Notes: generated from the sequence alone by a model not told the origin. A DNA stretch of 11,183 bases from Acidobacteriota bacterium (GCA_003223895.1 QHXD01000159.1:4545-15727), one strand, 5' to 3'; shown: positions 1 to 8,070, numbered from the stretch's first letter. Program-made: numbers and translations.

Positions 1-102
1 GGATTTCAAGCAATTGCGTGGCTGAACGGTGATCGCCAGGCTCGAATTCGGGAACAATCGTTCCTGAACCGAGACCGATTGGTCTTAAAATTCCGAGATT
101 GA
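1..102 (+). CDS. C-terminal end of an unidentified protein (5' truncated)
   Basis: Frame 1 is open from the first base to a TGA at 100-102 and gives 33 residues (it begins GFQAIAWLNGDRQARIRE and ends LVLKFRD). The other two plus frames stop within the first 45 bases. The mix of hydrophobic and charged residues looks like a genuine protein tail. The gene would converge on the receptor gene ending at 165, with a hairpin between them, which is a normal convergent arrangement. The piece is too short to assign a family. It could be chance, since a 33-codon open stretch in moderately GC-rich DNA is not rare. Confidence 0.45.
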   Translation, partial: GFQAIAWLNGDRQARIREQSFLNRDRLVLKFRD

Positions 103-117
103 TTCGTTGATTCCAAG

Positions 118-157
118 CGAAAAGCCGTAGCGGCTTGGCTCCTGCCACGGCTTTTCG
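118..157. terminator. Hairpin between convergent genes, possible bidirectional terminator
   Basis: CGAAAAGCCGT (118-128) and ACGGCTTTTCG (147-157) form a perfect 11-bp inverted repeat with an 18-nt loop. It begins 8 nt after the stop codon of the minus-strand receptor gene and 16 nt after the stop of the plus-strand partial gene. On either strand the 3' arm contains TTTTCG, a short U-run inside the stem rather than after it, so it is not a textbook intrinsic terminator. Its position argues for transcript ending or 3'-end protection. Part of it (CCGTAGCGGC at 125-134), and a 12-mer just beside it, match the REP-like repeat at 9381-9452. Confidence 0.6.
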
Positions 158-164
158 CTCCTCT

Positions 165-3100
165 TTAGAAGTTGATGCGGGTGTTCACCACAAACCTTCG
201 CGATCCGGTGGCAGTCGTTATGCGGCCAAACGTGTTGTTGACGTTGATGTTGAGATTTCCGTCCCTGTTCGAGTTCGTCGCACCAGGATTGCCGAAATTC
301 GGATGGTTCAAAATATTGATCGCATCCAGCCGGAATTCGAACTCCCTGGTTTCATGAATCCTGAACCGCTTGATCAAGTTCATATCGAAGCTCAGGCTGG
401 TGGGTCCCTTTATCGTGGTCAGTCCAAGGGTCCCTACCTCTCCCGGCTGAGGATTCACCAGGACGATCTGGCCGTTCGGTCCCACGATCGCTTTATTGCT
501 GTAGCCGGCATTCAGACCATTCACCGTTGGAACTGTGAAACTCGGATCCACGATCTGGGTGTATCCATCGAAGAAGACGACTCCGTTGGACACCTTCGTT
601 ACTTTTCCTACGCCCTTCCCGAACGATCCAATGACGTTCGGCTGGGCCGTGACGTTACTGATGGTCCCGGTACCGGTTGTGCTGGTGGTCGCAGGGTTAG
701 TGCCCGTGCCTATGATCAGCGGTCCTCCCGAGTTGAAGTTCATGATGCCGCCGAGTTGCCACTTGTTCACGACTTGCTGCACCCAGCCCGGAGCGTTGCC
801 CAGGAGGAAATGCCCCGTTCCGAACGGCAGTTCGTACGTGCCGTTGCTGGTGAGTTGATGCGCACGGTCGTAAATGAGCAATTGCTTCTCGAGCGACCGG
901 CGGGTCGGATCGCGATAGGTTGCGCCCGCGTCCGTGGCGTCTTCCCCGAGAGCCTTGCTCCATGTCCACGTCGTCGTGTTGGTGAAGCCCCGAGTCAGCC
1001 GCTTGGTGAACTGCAACTGCAGGGAGTGATACGTGGAGTTGCCCAGGTTGTCCAGCATCGAAACGCTGGCAAACTGCGGATTGGCGACGATGTAGTTTTC
1101 CGGGAACCCATTTTTGCGCAGGACGGCGCCGTTGACCGAGTTCGCCGCGGAAGCCGGGTTGCCCGCTGCCGGAATCGTCAGAGTATTCAGAGTGTTCAGG
1201 AACCCGCCGACGTTGCCATTGGCGATCTGGGCGCGCGTCGTGGTATTCGTGCGAAGGGCCATTGCGCCGGTCCACGTTGTGCCGTTCACCGTTTGCGCTC
1301 CCGTGCCGCCAAGATTGATTCCCTGCAACATCTGGTTGAAGAGAGTGGATTCACCACCCGCGCGCACGGCGTTGAACGCATCGAAGAGTTCCCTGTTTCG
1401 GTGCAGCGCATCAATCTGGTTGAGATTGTTCGTGCCCCAGAGCTTCGTTCCCTTCGTTCCGATGTAGCGGACTTCCACTGTCGTGCTCTCGGCCACCTGG
1501 CGCTGGATTTCGAAGTTCCAGTTCTGGGTATACGGCGACACACGGTCATACGTGCTGATCGTCAGCGTTCGATCCGTTGTAGGAATCACGAACGGAACCG
1601 TGGTGGGTGTGCCTGCCGGCAACGGAACCGGCAAGGTGACGTTGGAAAGCGATGTATATGCGGACGGATTGTAAGTCACGCCCGTTCCGCCGGAGCCCAC
1701 AAGATTGATACCGGGAACGGTGCCGAGAGTATTATCCACGGTGATGAAGTTCCGCAGCGCACCCTGATAGGTGATGCCGTATCCGGCGCGAAGAACGGTC
1801 TTGCCCTTGCCGAACCACGGAACGTTCCAGGCGAATCCAATCGCGGGCGCCCAATTGTTGCGGTCGTTTCCTCTCAGGTTGGGCAGGATGTTGGGATTCG
1901 GCGAGTTCCTGCCGACGAATTGCACCTGGGTCAGATTGCTGCAGGTGCTGGTGAAATTGGCTGTTCCCGGACTGGACGTACTCGTTATTCTCGTCAACGC
2001 GCTATCATCATCCCCGATAATCCGTGCGTCAAGACCGGTGTGCTCAAACGGTTGGCCGTAGTACTCCCAGTGCACGCCGAGGTTCAGAGTGAGGTCGGGA
2101 CCGAACTTCCAATCGTCATTGAAGTCCGGTGAGCTGGTTAAGGTCAAACTCCTGGAGCTCATGATCCCGAAAGACTGGTTGATTCTGTCGATGGAGCCTG
2201 TCAAGTCGGTCAGCAGGTTGCGAGCCATGGTTGCATTATTGGCGGTCAGACCCGGAAAGGCCGTGCCGTCGAGTCCTGCTACCGTGTTGGCGCCCTGGCC
2301 AAACGTGACGAACGGCGTGAAACCGGGATCGCCGAATCCCTTCGACATGGTGTTGCGGAATTCGAAGCCGCCCTTGAAAGCATGCTTGCCATGCGTCCAG
2401 CTGAGATCGTCCCCAAGGGAGTACAGCGGACTGACGTGGGAACGCCAGTTGCCAAACCGGCCGTACTGGACGAACTTGTTAAATAGCGTCGGGACGACAT
2501 CGTATCGGACGCCGTTGGCCGCCGGGATAAACTTCAACGCTTCTGTGCCGATGTCATCGCTGCGGTTCGCGGGCGGGAACTGCTGGTCGATCGACCGCCT
2601 CCTCCCGGCACGGACTTCGTTCAACAGAGACGAACTGAGAGTCGACGTAAAGGTGATGATATACACATCCGGACGCTTGACAGCCTGACCGTCAAACCCG
2701 TCCGGCCAGGAGCGCAGGACGGCCTGAGTGGCGTTACCCCAGGTTTTCTCCTTTGTCCCGATGACGCTGAGTTTGTGATTGGAGCTGAAGTTGTGGTCGA
2801 TACGCAAATTGTACTGGTCGCGGTCGACGTCCGACCCATTTCCATTCGTGAAGTCAAAACCGTCGATGCGGCGCGTGAACCGGATGAGCGCCGTGTTCAG
2901 ACCATCCACGCCAGCAGCGGGCTGGCCCGTCGGGGCGGCCGTGTACTCATTCGGCGCCGGCATGCGCCTCAACGTTTCCTGCATGTAGGCCGTGTTACTG
3001 ATCGCTGAACGCAGCGGATCGCGGAAAGTGCGACAGTTGGCGACAGGAGCGCCGTTAAACGTGCAGTTGCCAAACAAGTCGATCGCCGCAAGATCTCCAG

Positions 3101-4157
3101 TTGCGCCCCCAGGTCTCACAGGAAAGCCGTTCCGGTCAACGGTCGGGTTGGCCGCATTGAGATTGGCGTTATCCGCACCGGGAAAGTATCGAAAGATTCC
3201 CTGACGCGCCATCGGCGTCAGCGTGGTGCCGAGGGCGCTCTGGCGCTTTATGTCGCGTTGACCCTCGAACAATGCGAAAAAGAATGTCTTGTTCTTGACG
3301 ATTGGTCCGCCGACGCGGGCACCGAACTGATTGCGGTTATCGTAATCCTTCCCCGCTCCGTTCAAGTTGCTGAACCAGTTGTTGGCATCCAGCGCGGAAT
3401 TGTGGTTCGCCCAGAACACGCTTCCACGAAGCTGATTGGTGCCGGAACGGGTAACCATGCTGACCTGCCCGACACCACGCGACGTCTGCGCATCCACGGG
3501 CGCCACGACGACCTTCACTTCTTCGACCAGATCCGGACTGGTGTAGGTGAGCGACCATGCGCCGTCTTCGAATCGGCCGGCTGAAACGTTAATGCCATCT
3601 CGAGTGGTGTTCGCTGCACTCAGACGGCCGCCTGCGAAGTTTCCAATCATCTGGTCGCCGCTGCCTTGAACGCCGGCCGTAGCGGCGACTAAACCAAACA
3701 CGTCGCGGGTCGCCAGCGGCAGATCGCGAACCTTGTACTCGGGAAGGATTGCGCCGACGGAACTGGAGGATGTGGCCAAAAGCGTGTCGGCAGCTACGCT
3801 CACGTCAACGGTCGTTCCGGCCGCCGCGCCAACCTGCATTGTGAAATTGAATCGTGCCTGCTGCGCACCGCCGAGTTGAAAATCCCTGGCGACGGCCGCC
3901 TGAAAACCGGGCAGCTCGGCTTTGATTTCGTAGGTTCCAGGCTGAAGGCTGGCAAACTGATAAGCCCCCGCCTCATTGGATAAGACTGTCGTTACGATAC
4001 CCGTTCCCGTATTGGTCGCAGTAATCGTAACGCCCGGGATGAAAGCTCCCGTGGCATCCTGAACCGTTCCCCCCAAAGTCGCACTGGTGGATTGAGAGAA
4101 CGCGTTCAGGGATAGAACAAGACACAGCACGAGTGTTGCTGTGCAAAATTTCCTCAT
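165..4157 (-). CDS. TonB-dependent receptor with N-terminal carboxypeptidase-regulatory-like domain (Oar-like)
   Basis: An intact 1330-residue outer-membrane receptor. Residues 1 to about 21 are a signal peptide (MRKFC, a hydrophobic run, then AFSQ). Residues about 26-108 are a CarboxypepD_reg-like beta-sandwich (LGGTVQDATGAFIPGVTITA, then NEAGAYQFASLQPGTYEI and PGF). About 138-265 is the plug (VRDLPLATRDVFGL; TRSGTNQLRGSVFW). The rest is a large beta-barrel with family-typical phrases such as GARVGGPIVKNKTFFF and LTLNLGVHWEYYGQP. It ends TRINF, with the terminal Phe expected of an outer-membrane barrel. Such proteins are thought to import large or scarce substrates using TonB energy; I see no clear TonB box and nothing that shows the substrate. 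The ATG at 4157 is preferred over an in-frame GTG 15 nt upstream because AAGGGGGG lies 4 nt before the ATG. It lies 140 bp downstream of a second receptor on the same strand, with a 64-bp palindrome between, so co-transcription is uncertain. Confidence 0.93.
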   Translation of the reverse strand: MRKFCTATLVLCLVLSLNAFSQSTSATLGGTVQDATGAFIPGVTITATNTGTGIVTTVLSNEAGAYQFASLQPGTYEIKAELPGFQAAVARDFQLGGAQQARFNFTMQVGAAAGTTVDVSVAADTLLATSSSSVGAILPEYKVRDLPLATRDVFGLVAATAGVQGSGDQMIGNFAGGRLSAANTTRDGINVSAGRFEDGAWSLTYTSPDLVEEVKVVVAPVDAQTSRGVGQVSMVTRSGTNQLRGSVFWANHNSALDANNWFSNLNGAGKDYDNRNQFGARVGGPIVKNKTFFFALFEGQRDIKRQSALGTTLTPMARQGIFRYFPGADNANLNAANPTVDRNGFPVRPGGATGDLAAIDLFGNCTFNGAPVANCRTFRDPLRSAISNTAYMQETLRRMPAPNEYTAAPTGQPAAGVDGLNTALIRFTRRIDGFDFTNGNGSDVDRDQYNLRIDHNFSSNHKLSVIGTKEKTWGNATQAVLRSWPDGFDGQAVKRPDVYIITFTSTLSSSLLNEVRAGRRRSIDQQFPPANRSDDIGTEALKFIPAANGVRYDVVPTLFNKFVQYGRFGNWRSHVSPLYSLGDDLSWTHGKHAFKGGFEFRNTMSKGFGDPGFTPFVTFGQGANTVAGLDGTAFPGLTANNATMARNLLTDLTGSIDRINQSFGIMSSRSLTLTSSPDFNDDWKFGPDLTLNLGVHWEYYGQPFEHTGLDARIIGDDDSALTRITSTSSPGTANFTSTCSNLTQVQFVGRNSPNPNILPNLRGNDRNNWAPAIGFAWNVPWFGKGKTVLRAGYGITYQGALRNFITVDNTLGTVPGINLVGSGGTGVTYNPSAYTSLSNVTLPVPLPAGTPTTVPFVIPTTDRTLTISTYDRVSPYTQNWNFEIQRQVAESTTVEVRYIGTKGTKLWGTNNLNQIDALHRNRELFDAFNAVRAGGESTLFNQMLQGINLGGTGAQTVNGTTWTGAMALRTNTTTRAQIANGNVGGFLNTLNTLTIPAAGNPASAANSVNGAVLRKNGFPENYIVANPQFASVSMLDNLGNSTYHSLQLQFTKRLTRGFTNTTTWTWSKALGEDATDAGATYRDPTRRSLEKQLLIYDRAHQLTSNGTYELPFGTGHFLLGNAPGWVQQVVNKWQLGGIMNFNSGGPLIIGTGTNPATTSTTGTGTISNVTAQPNVIGSFGKGVGKVTKVSNGVVFFDGYTQIVDPSFTVPTVNGLNAGYSNKAIVGPNGQIVLVNPQPGEVGTLGLTTIKGPTSLSFDMNLIKRFRIHETREFEFRLDAINILNHPNFGNPGATNSNRDGNLNINVNNTFGRITTATGSRRFVVNTRINF

Positions 4158-4161
4158 ATTT

Positions 4162-4169
4162 CCCCCCTT
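4162..4169 (-). promoter_or_regulatory. Ribosome binding site that fixes the receptor start
   Basis: Minus-strand AAGGGGGG ends 4 nt before the ATG at 4157. It overlaps the codons that would follow an upstream in-frame GTG (4172), which makes that GTG an unlikely start. Confidence 0.6.
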
Positions 4170-4207
4170 CACAAATCTTGATGCGAATCATTGTCGAGGC
4201 AAGGGGG

Positions 4208-4271
4208 AAGTGACAATTGACTATTGACCATTGATAAAGCTTTATCAATGGTCAATAGTCAATTGTCACTT
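4208..4271. repeat. Perfect 64-bp palindrome (32-bp arms, no loop) between the two receptor genes
   Basis: The left arm (4208-4239, starting AAGTGACAATTGAC and ending GATAAAG) is the exact reverse complement of the right arm (4240-4271). The centre is AAAGCTTT. Each arm carries three near-tandem 7-mers of the form ATTGACN (ATTGACT, ATTGACC, ATTGATA). Six further bases, AGGGGG at 4202-4207 and CCCCCT at 4283-4288, can pair outside an interruption. It is clearly more AT-rich than the surrounding genes. It lies 26 nt after the upstream receptor's stop (4298) and 50 nt before the downstream receptor's start, so it could end or attenuate minus-strand transcription, or be a small mobile palindrome. 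Confidence 0.9.
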
Positions 4272-4297
4272 GTCATTTAATTCCCCCTATTCTTCTC

Positions 4298-7200
4298 TTA
4301 GAAGAGGTACTTCAACGCGAATTGCATGATTCTCGGGTCCCGGGCGGTTCGGATAACGCCGAATGTGCTTCCGTTGACGGCGGTCGCTAGAGCAGTCGCC
4401 GTGCTGGCGTCCGGCCGGAAGCTATTCAGGACGTTGAATGCCTCGGCCCGAACTTCCACCCTCTGCGTTTCGCGGAAACGAAATACCCGTGAAAGCGCTG
4501 TGTCAAAGTCCCAGGTTCCCGGACTCTGCGCGCTGTTGCGGCCCACATTTCCGAATGTGCCCGTCGCGGGTATCACGAAGGCTGCGGGGTTGAGGAAGTT
4601 GGTACCTGGCCTTCCGGATTTGTCGCCGTAGGGGTTGCCGAGCACTTGTAGCGCCCGCTGGTTGCTCTTGCCGGTCAAGGAGTTATCAACGCCTGAAGTT
4701 ATGTTGAGAGGACGACCCGATGATCTTCTGTGGATCACCGACAACCTCCAACCGGAACCGACGGCCCGCAATGTGTTGTTCTCGAACCGCGGCGATTCCG
4801 CAACCCCCGTTAAATTGAACACATGCCGCCGGTCCGATACGCAATTACCGCGATCGCCGCGACGATTGTTGTCGTCCTGCCAATCATCCTGACCCGGATT
4901 CGGACCCGAGCCCGTAAAATCCGTCAGGTCGCCGAGGCAATGGGACCATGTGTAATTCCCGCTGACCGTCACACCCTTCGCAGGGCGACGCTCAACGTTC
5001 ACCAGCATGCCGTGATAACTCATCGTGCCGCCGGAATCGAAATTCGAGAGAAGTGTGAAGTAAGGTCCCTCTTGTGGATTAGCCAGCGTCAGCTTCCGGC
5101 GCGCCGCCAGATTGGCCAGCGTGGAGCACTGCCTTCCTGAACCGGTAACGGTCGAGCCGTTGGGGAGCACGCACGTGTTCGTGCCGTTGTTGAAGTAGAC
5201 GCCGGTGTTGAGCTGTTGCTGGGTCCAGAGATGCAGGGTCGTGCTTCCCGTGTAGGTGGTCGAGACGAGCCAGTTCGTCCCCAACTGCCTTTGAACGCTG
5301 AGATTCCACGACTGTGCATAGGTGTTTTTGATGTCGTATGGTGTGTTGTTGTATAGCCCACCCCTTACAAACGGCGTATCCGCGTTGAACACTGTCGGGA
5401 AAGGATTTCCTCCGGGATAGCCCAGCCACGGATTGTCGAAACCGCCCGCGGGCGTGGTCACCTGCACCGAGTTGCCCCATGGCGGCGAATTCGCGGTGTC
5501 AATTTGCAATACAAGAGGCAGGAACGTATAGGCGAGTCCGTAGGAGGCTCGAACCGAGGTGCGGCCGTCCCCGTTCACGTCCCAGGCAAGTCCGAGACGC
5601 GGCTGAAACATCTTCAGGCCTCTGTGGATACCCGTCTTGCCGGGGAAACCGGGGTCACCGGGATAGTAGAAACCCGCCGGCGCATTCTTGAACACGGTGC
5701 TTTTGATTCCTTGTTGGAATCTGTTGCTGTCCCAGTTGTAGATGCGGCTGTCGTCCAACACCTGCGGGAGATACGGTTCCCAGCGGAGTCCATAGTTCGC
5801 TGTCAGCCGCGGCGTCACCTTCCAGGTGTCCTGTGCGTACAAACCGAGGTAATAGCGATGCGTCAGCATCAGAGCAGGCCCGGACTGTGACAGGGTGTTC
5901 AGTCTTCCGGTCAGAAAGTCTGCGATGGCCAAACCCGTCTGGTTGCCGTTGAAGTTGTACGTGCCGGACGAACTCACATTCGACATGCCGTTCGAATACG
6001 CGCGCGACACAACTCCGCCAAAGACAATCTGATGACTGCCCCGTTGAATGCTGACATCGTCATTGATCTGAACGTTGTAATTATTGAAGGTGGAATATGT
6101 ACAAGTCCCACACCCGACGGAAAACCCGGTGGCCGCGGTACCCACCGTCACAGCGATGTACTTTGGCAGGTAACTGTAGGCGTTGATGCCGAGGTCGGGG
6201 GCCGAGAAAATCTCGGCGCCCACACGCGTAACATAGGTTAGACCTCCCGCCAGGCGGAACGAGTTGACCGTGCTGGGACCGACAAGATAGGTCGAGCCGA
6301 TAGTCAAGGCATGAGAAGCGTTGTTGTAACCCCGATCCGCCGTCGACAGCAGGTTGTGATTCAGATCGTATGGAACTGCAACCTTGTACCAGGTAGCCAG
6401 GTAGCGCCCGAACAGTAAATGCTTTGCACTGGCCTGGTAGTCGACCCTGCCCACGATCTGCCCGTCGTTCCGGTGATTGATGTTCCCGTAGGTGACTTCG
6501 CCGCAGGCGTTCGTCGCGGCGGGAAGCTTGCTTGCGATGTTCAATGCCGCTTTACTGAACGACGATGGATCGACCCTGTTATTCACGAACGGAGTTCTCA
6601 AGTTGACAACGCCCGTCGCGTTGCAGGCGGCCGAGGCGAATGTGGTGAAGTCGCCATTGAGCATCGCCGGCGTAGGAACGAAAGCTCTGGTGCTGGCCGG
6701 GTCCTGGCGAGTGGTGGTGCCCTGATAGCCGCCGAAGAAAAACAGCTTGTTCTTCATTATCGGCCCGCCCAGCGTACCGCCAAACTGGTTGCGTTTCAGC
6801 GTGCTCCTGACTTTCTTTCCGGTTACTGGATCGACCGCTGCGAAATAGTTCGTGGCGTTGAACAGATCGTTGCGCACAAATTCGAACAGGTCGCCATGCA
6901 AGTCGTTCGTGCCGGATTTGGTGACGGAGTTGACATACGCTCCGGATTGACCGCCGTTCTGGGCGGTCACGCCGCTGGTTTCGACCTTGAACTCCTGCAG
7001 CGCATCGGGAAAGGGGAATGGCTGGCCGAGGCCGCTATATTGATCGGTATGCGGGGCGCCGTCCAGATTGTAGGAAACTCCGTAGCCAACCCCGCCATTC
7101 ACCGAGATGAATCTGCCTGTGTCGAAGTTCATCGCGGCAGGGAGTCCGGCCTGGACCGCTCCGGCAGTCAACGTGATCAATTCCGTCACGTTGCGTCCGT

Positions 7201-7645
7201 TGAGGGGCAGTTCCATGATCCGCTCATTCTCTATGACCTGAGCGATACCCACCGACCGTGTTTCCACCATCGCGGCATTGGCCTGGACCTCCACGGTCTC
7301 GGTGACCTGGCCGACTTCGAGCACTGCATTGATCACAGGATTGCTGTTGACCTGCAGCACAATTCCCGTCTGTACGTAGGTGCGGAACCCGGGCAGAGCC
7401 ACCTCAACCCGATACGGCCCCAGCGCGAGATTCGGCAAATTGAAGGAACCGGTTTCGTCGGAGACGGTATTTCGAGCGATCCCCGTCTCCGTTTGCGTCG
7501 CGGTGATTTCCGCGCCAGGCAACACGGCACTGCTTTGATCTCGTACGGTACCGCTGATCTGGGCTGTCGCCTGCCCCCACGCCGCCGTGCAGGTGAAGGC
7601 AGAGATCAACAGAATGTTCACAAGACACTTCACTTTCGGGCTCAT
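4298..7645 (-). CDS. TonB-dependent receptor with N-terminal carboxypeptidase-regulatory-like domain (Oar-like), second copy
   Basis: An intact 1115-residue paralogue of the neighbouring receptor, shorter by about 215 residues, mostly in the barrel. The order is: signal peptide at about 1-24 (ILLISAFTCTAAWG, then QATAQ); a CarboxypepD_reg-like domain at about 28-113 (ISGTVRDQSSAVLPGAEITA; DETGSFNLPNLALGPYRVEV; LPGF); a plug from about 140 to 265 with the family signature NERIMELPLNGRNVTELITL and later VTKSGTNDLHGDLFEFVRND; then the barrel (FGGTLGGPIMKNKLFFFGGY; VTPRLTANYGLRWEPY). It ends LKYLF, with the barrel-type terminal Phe. The start is the ATG at 7645 because GGTGGAG precedes it by 5 nt; an in-frame GTG at 7711 would add 22 polar residues before the signal peptide. 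Role by family: outer-membrane import energised by TonB; substrate unknown. No convincing -35/-10 pair is seen in its repeat-rich upstream region. Confidence 0.94.
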   Translation of the reverse strand: MSPKVKCLVNILLISAFTCTAAWGQATAQISGTVRDQSSAVLPGAEITATQTETGIARNTVSDETGSFNLPNLALGPYRVEVALPGFRTYVQTGIVLQVNSNPVINAVLEVGQVTETVEVQANAAMVETRSVGIAQVIENERIMELPLNGRNVTELITLTAGAVQAGLPAAMNFDTGRFISVNGGVGYGVSYNLDGAPHTDQYSGLGQPFPFPDALQEFKVETSGVTAQNGGQSGAYVNSVTKSGTNDLHGDLFEFVRNDLFNATNYFAAVDPVTGKKVRSTLKRNQFGGTLGGPIMKNKLFFFGGYQGTTTRQDPASTRAFVPTPAMLNGDFTTFASAACNATGVVNLRTPFVNNRVDPSSFSKAALNIASKLPAATNACGEVTYGNINHRNDGQIVGRVDYQASAKHLLFGRYLATWYKVAVPYDLNHNLLSTADRGYNNASHALTIGSTYLVGPSTVNSFRLAGGLTYVTRVGAEIFSAPDLGINAYSYLPKYIAVTVGTAATGFSVGCGTCTYSTFNNYNVQINDDVSIQRGSHQIVFGGVVSRAYSNGMSNVSSSGTYNFNGNQTGLAIADFLTGRLNTLSQSGPALMLTHRYYLGLYAQDTWKVTPRLTANYGLRWEPYLPQVLDDSRIYNWDSNRFQQGIKSTVFKNAPAGFYYPGDPGFPGKTGIHRGLKMFQPRLGLAWDVNGDGRTSVRASYGLAYTFLPLVLQIDTANSPPWGNSVQVTTPAGGFDNPWLGYPGGNPFPTVFNADTPFVRGGLYNNTPYDIKNTYAQSWNLSVQRQLGTNWLVSTTYTGSTTLHLWTQQQLNTGVYFNNGTNTCVLPNGSTVTGSGRQCSTLANLAARRKLTLANPQEGPYFTLLSNFDSGGTMSYHGMLVNVERRPAKGVTVSGNYTWSHCLGDLTDFTGSGPNPGQDDWQDDNNRRGDRGNCVSDRRHVFNLTGVAESPRFENNTLRAVGSGWRLSVIHRRSSGRPLNITSGVDNSLTGKSNQRALQVLGNPYGDKSGRPGTNFLNPAAFVIPATGTFGNVGRNSAQSPGTWDFDTALSRVFRFRETQRVEVRAEAFNVLNSFRPDASTATALATAVNGSTFGVIRTARDPRIMQFALKYLF

Positions 7646-7650
7646 AGATT

Positions 7651-7657
7651 CTCCACC
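7651..7657 (-). promoter_or_regulatory. Ribosome binding site of the second receptor
   Basis: Minus-strand GGTGGAG lies 5 nt before the ATG at 7645. It selects this start over the in-frame GTG at 7711, and the resulting protein begins directly with a signal peptide. Confidence 0.65.
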
Positions 7658-7668
7658 ATTTAGTTGCT

Positions 7669-7700
7669 GTAGCGGCTCTAACGAGCGCCGGCGGTCATAG
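7669..7700. repeat. Compact copy of a REP-like palindromic repeat
   Basis: GTAGCGGC followed by TCTAACG and AGCGCCGGCGGTCATAG. It matches the left half (GTAGCGGC..AGCGCCGG) and the right half (CCGGCGGTCATAG) of the repeat at 9381-9452, but lacks the roughly 27-nt middle. It lies 24 nt upstream of the receptor start, inside the probable 5' leader, close to the ribosome binding site. Confidence 0.65.
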
Positions 7701-7711
7701 AAGACTGGCAC

Positions 7712-7781
7712 GAGCCGCGGCTCAAAGTGAAAGATGAAAGTAACCGCCGACCGGATCTAAAAGACTTACGGCGTCACTTTC
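7712..7781 (-). other. Palindrome and hairpin in the receptor's upstream region
   Basis: GAGCCGCGGCTC (7712-7723) is a perfect 12-bp palindrome. Next to it, GAAAGTAACCGCCG (7736-7749) and CGGCGTCACTTTC (7769-7781) form an imperfect stem (one mismatch, one bulge) around a 19-nt loop. If transcription of the receptor starts upstream of 7781, both would be in its leader RNA. I see no known riboswitch consensus and no clear promoter here. Confidence 0.4.
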
Positions 7782-7786
7782 GTTAC

Positions 7787-8046
7787 AGGTGTGAATGAAT
7801 TGCAGGGAAGGGTGTTCCCCTCCTCGGAGAGGAGGGGTGGCTGCGCCATCAAGAAGATGCTGCGAAGCCTCCTTATGAGGGCGCAGACGGGGTGGTCAGT
7901 CCCGGATAACGTTACAACGTCAACATTTACCATAATGACCACCCCGTCTGCGCCGCTTCGGAGGCTTCGCGCCTTTTTCTTACTGGCGCAGCCACCCCTC
8001 CTGTTCCAGGAGGGGAACACCCTGTCCTGGCAATTCATTCACACCT
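7787..8046. repeat. Large fold-back element with arms of about 112 bp, non-coding
   Basis: The left arm (7787-7898) and right arm (7936-8046) are inverted copies, roughly 85% identical by eye, around a 37-nt loop. Exact blocks are a 17-mer at the ends (AGGTGTGAATGAATTGC at 7787-7803, complement at 8030-8046), a 19-mer in the middle (7830-7848 with 7984-8002), and a 19-mer next to the loop (7880-7898 with 7936-7954). Each arm has its own 9-bp hairpin: CCCCTCCTC/GAGGAGGGG with a 3-nt loop (7817-7837) and CCCCTCCTG/CAGGAGGGG (7995-8015). The loop holds a further small hairpin, ACGTT-AC-AACGT (7909-7920). It starts 24 nt beyond the stop of the minus-strand gene at 8071. No transposase and no obvious target duplication are visible, so it fits a MITE-like or REP-like palindromic element; it may also act as a terminator. 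Confidence 0.88.
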
Positions 8047-8065
8047 TCATAGACCGCCGCTCCAG
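8047..8065. repeat. Fragment of the REP-like repeat (right half)
   Basis: TTCATAGACCGCCGCTCCAG-type sequence matches the right end of the repeat at 9381-9452 (TCATAGACCCCCCGCTACAG) with few differences. It abuts the large fold-back element and lies 5 nt after the stop of the gene ending at 8071. Confidence 0.5.
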
Positions 8066-8070
8066 TTTTT

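Noticed and set aside
1..102. tRNA or other structured RNA gene at the left edge
   Set aside because: Two 5-bp hairpins (51-64 and 72-85) are present, but no tRNA arms or conserved T-loop sequence; an open reading frame explains the stretch better.
135..2132. 665-codon open frame on the plus strand
   Set aside because: It lies wholly antisense to the first receptor, is Arg/Val/His-rich with no domain pattern, and is the kind of shadow expected opposite a GC-rich coding frame.
4158..4172. GTG at 4172 as the start of the first receptor
   Set aside because: The five extra codons are themselves the ribosome binding site of the ATG at 4157.
4208..4271. CRISPR-like or direct-repeat array
   Set aside because: The heptamers are contiguous and mirrored, with no spacers; it is a palindrome.
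6419..7663. 414-codon open frame on the plus strand
   Set aside because: Antisense to the second receptor's plug and N-terminal domain; no ribosome site or recognisable motif.
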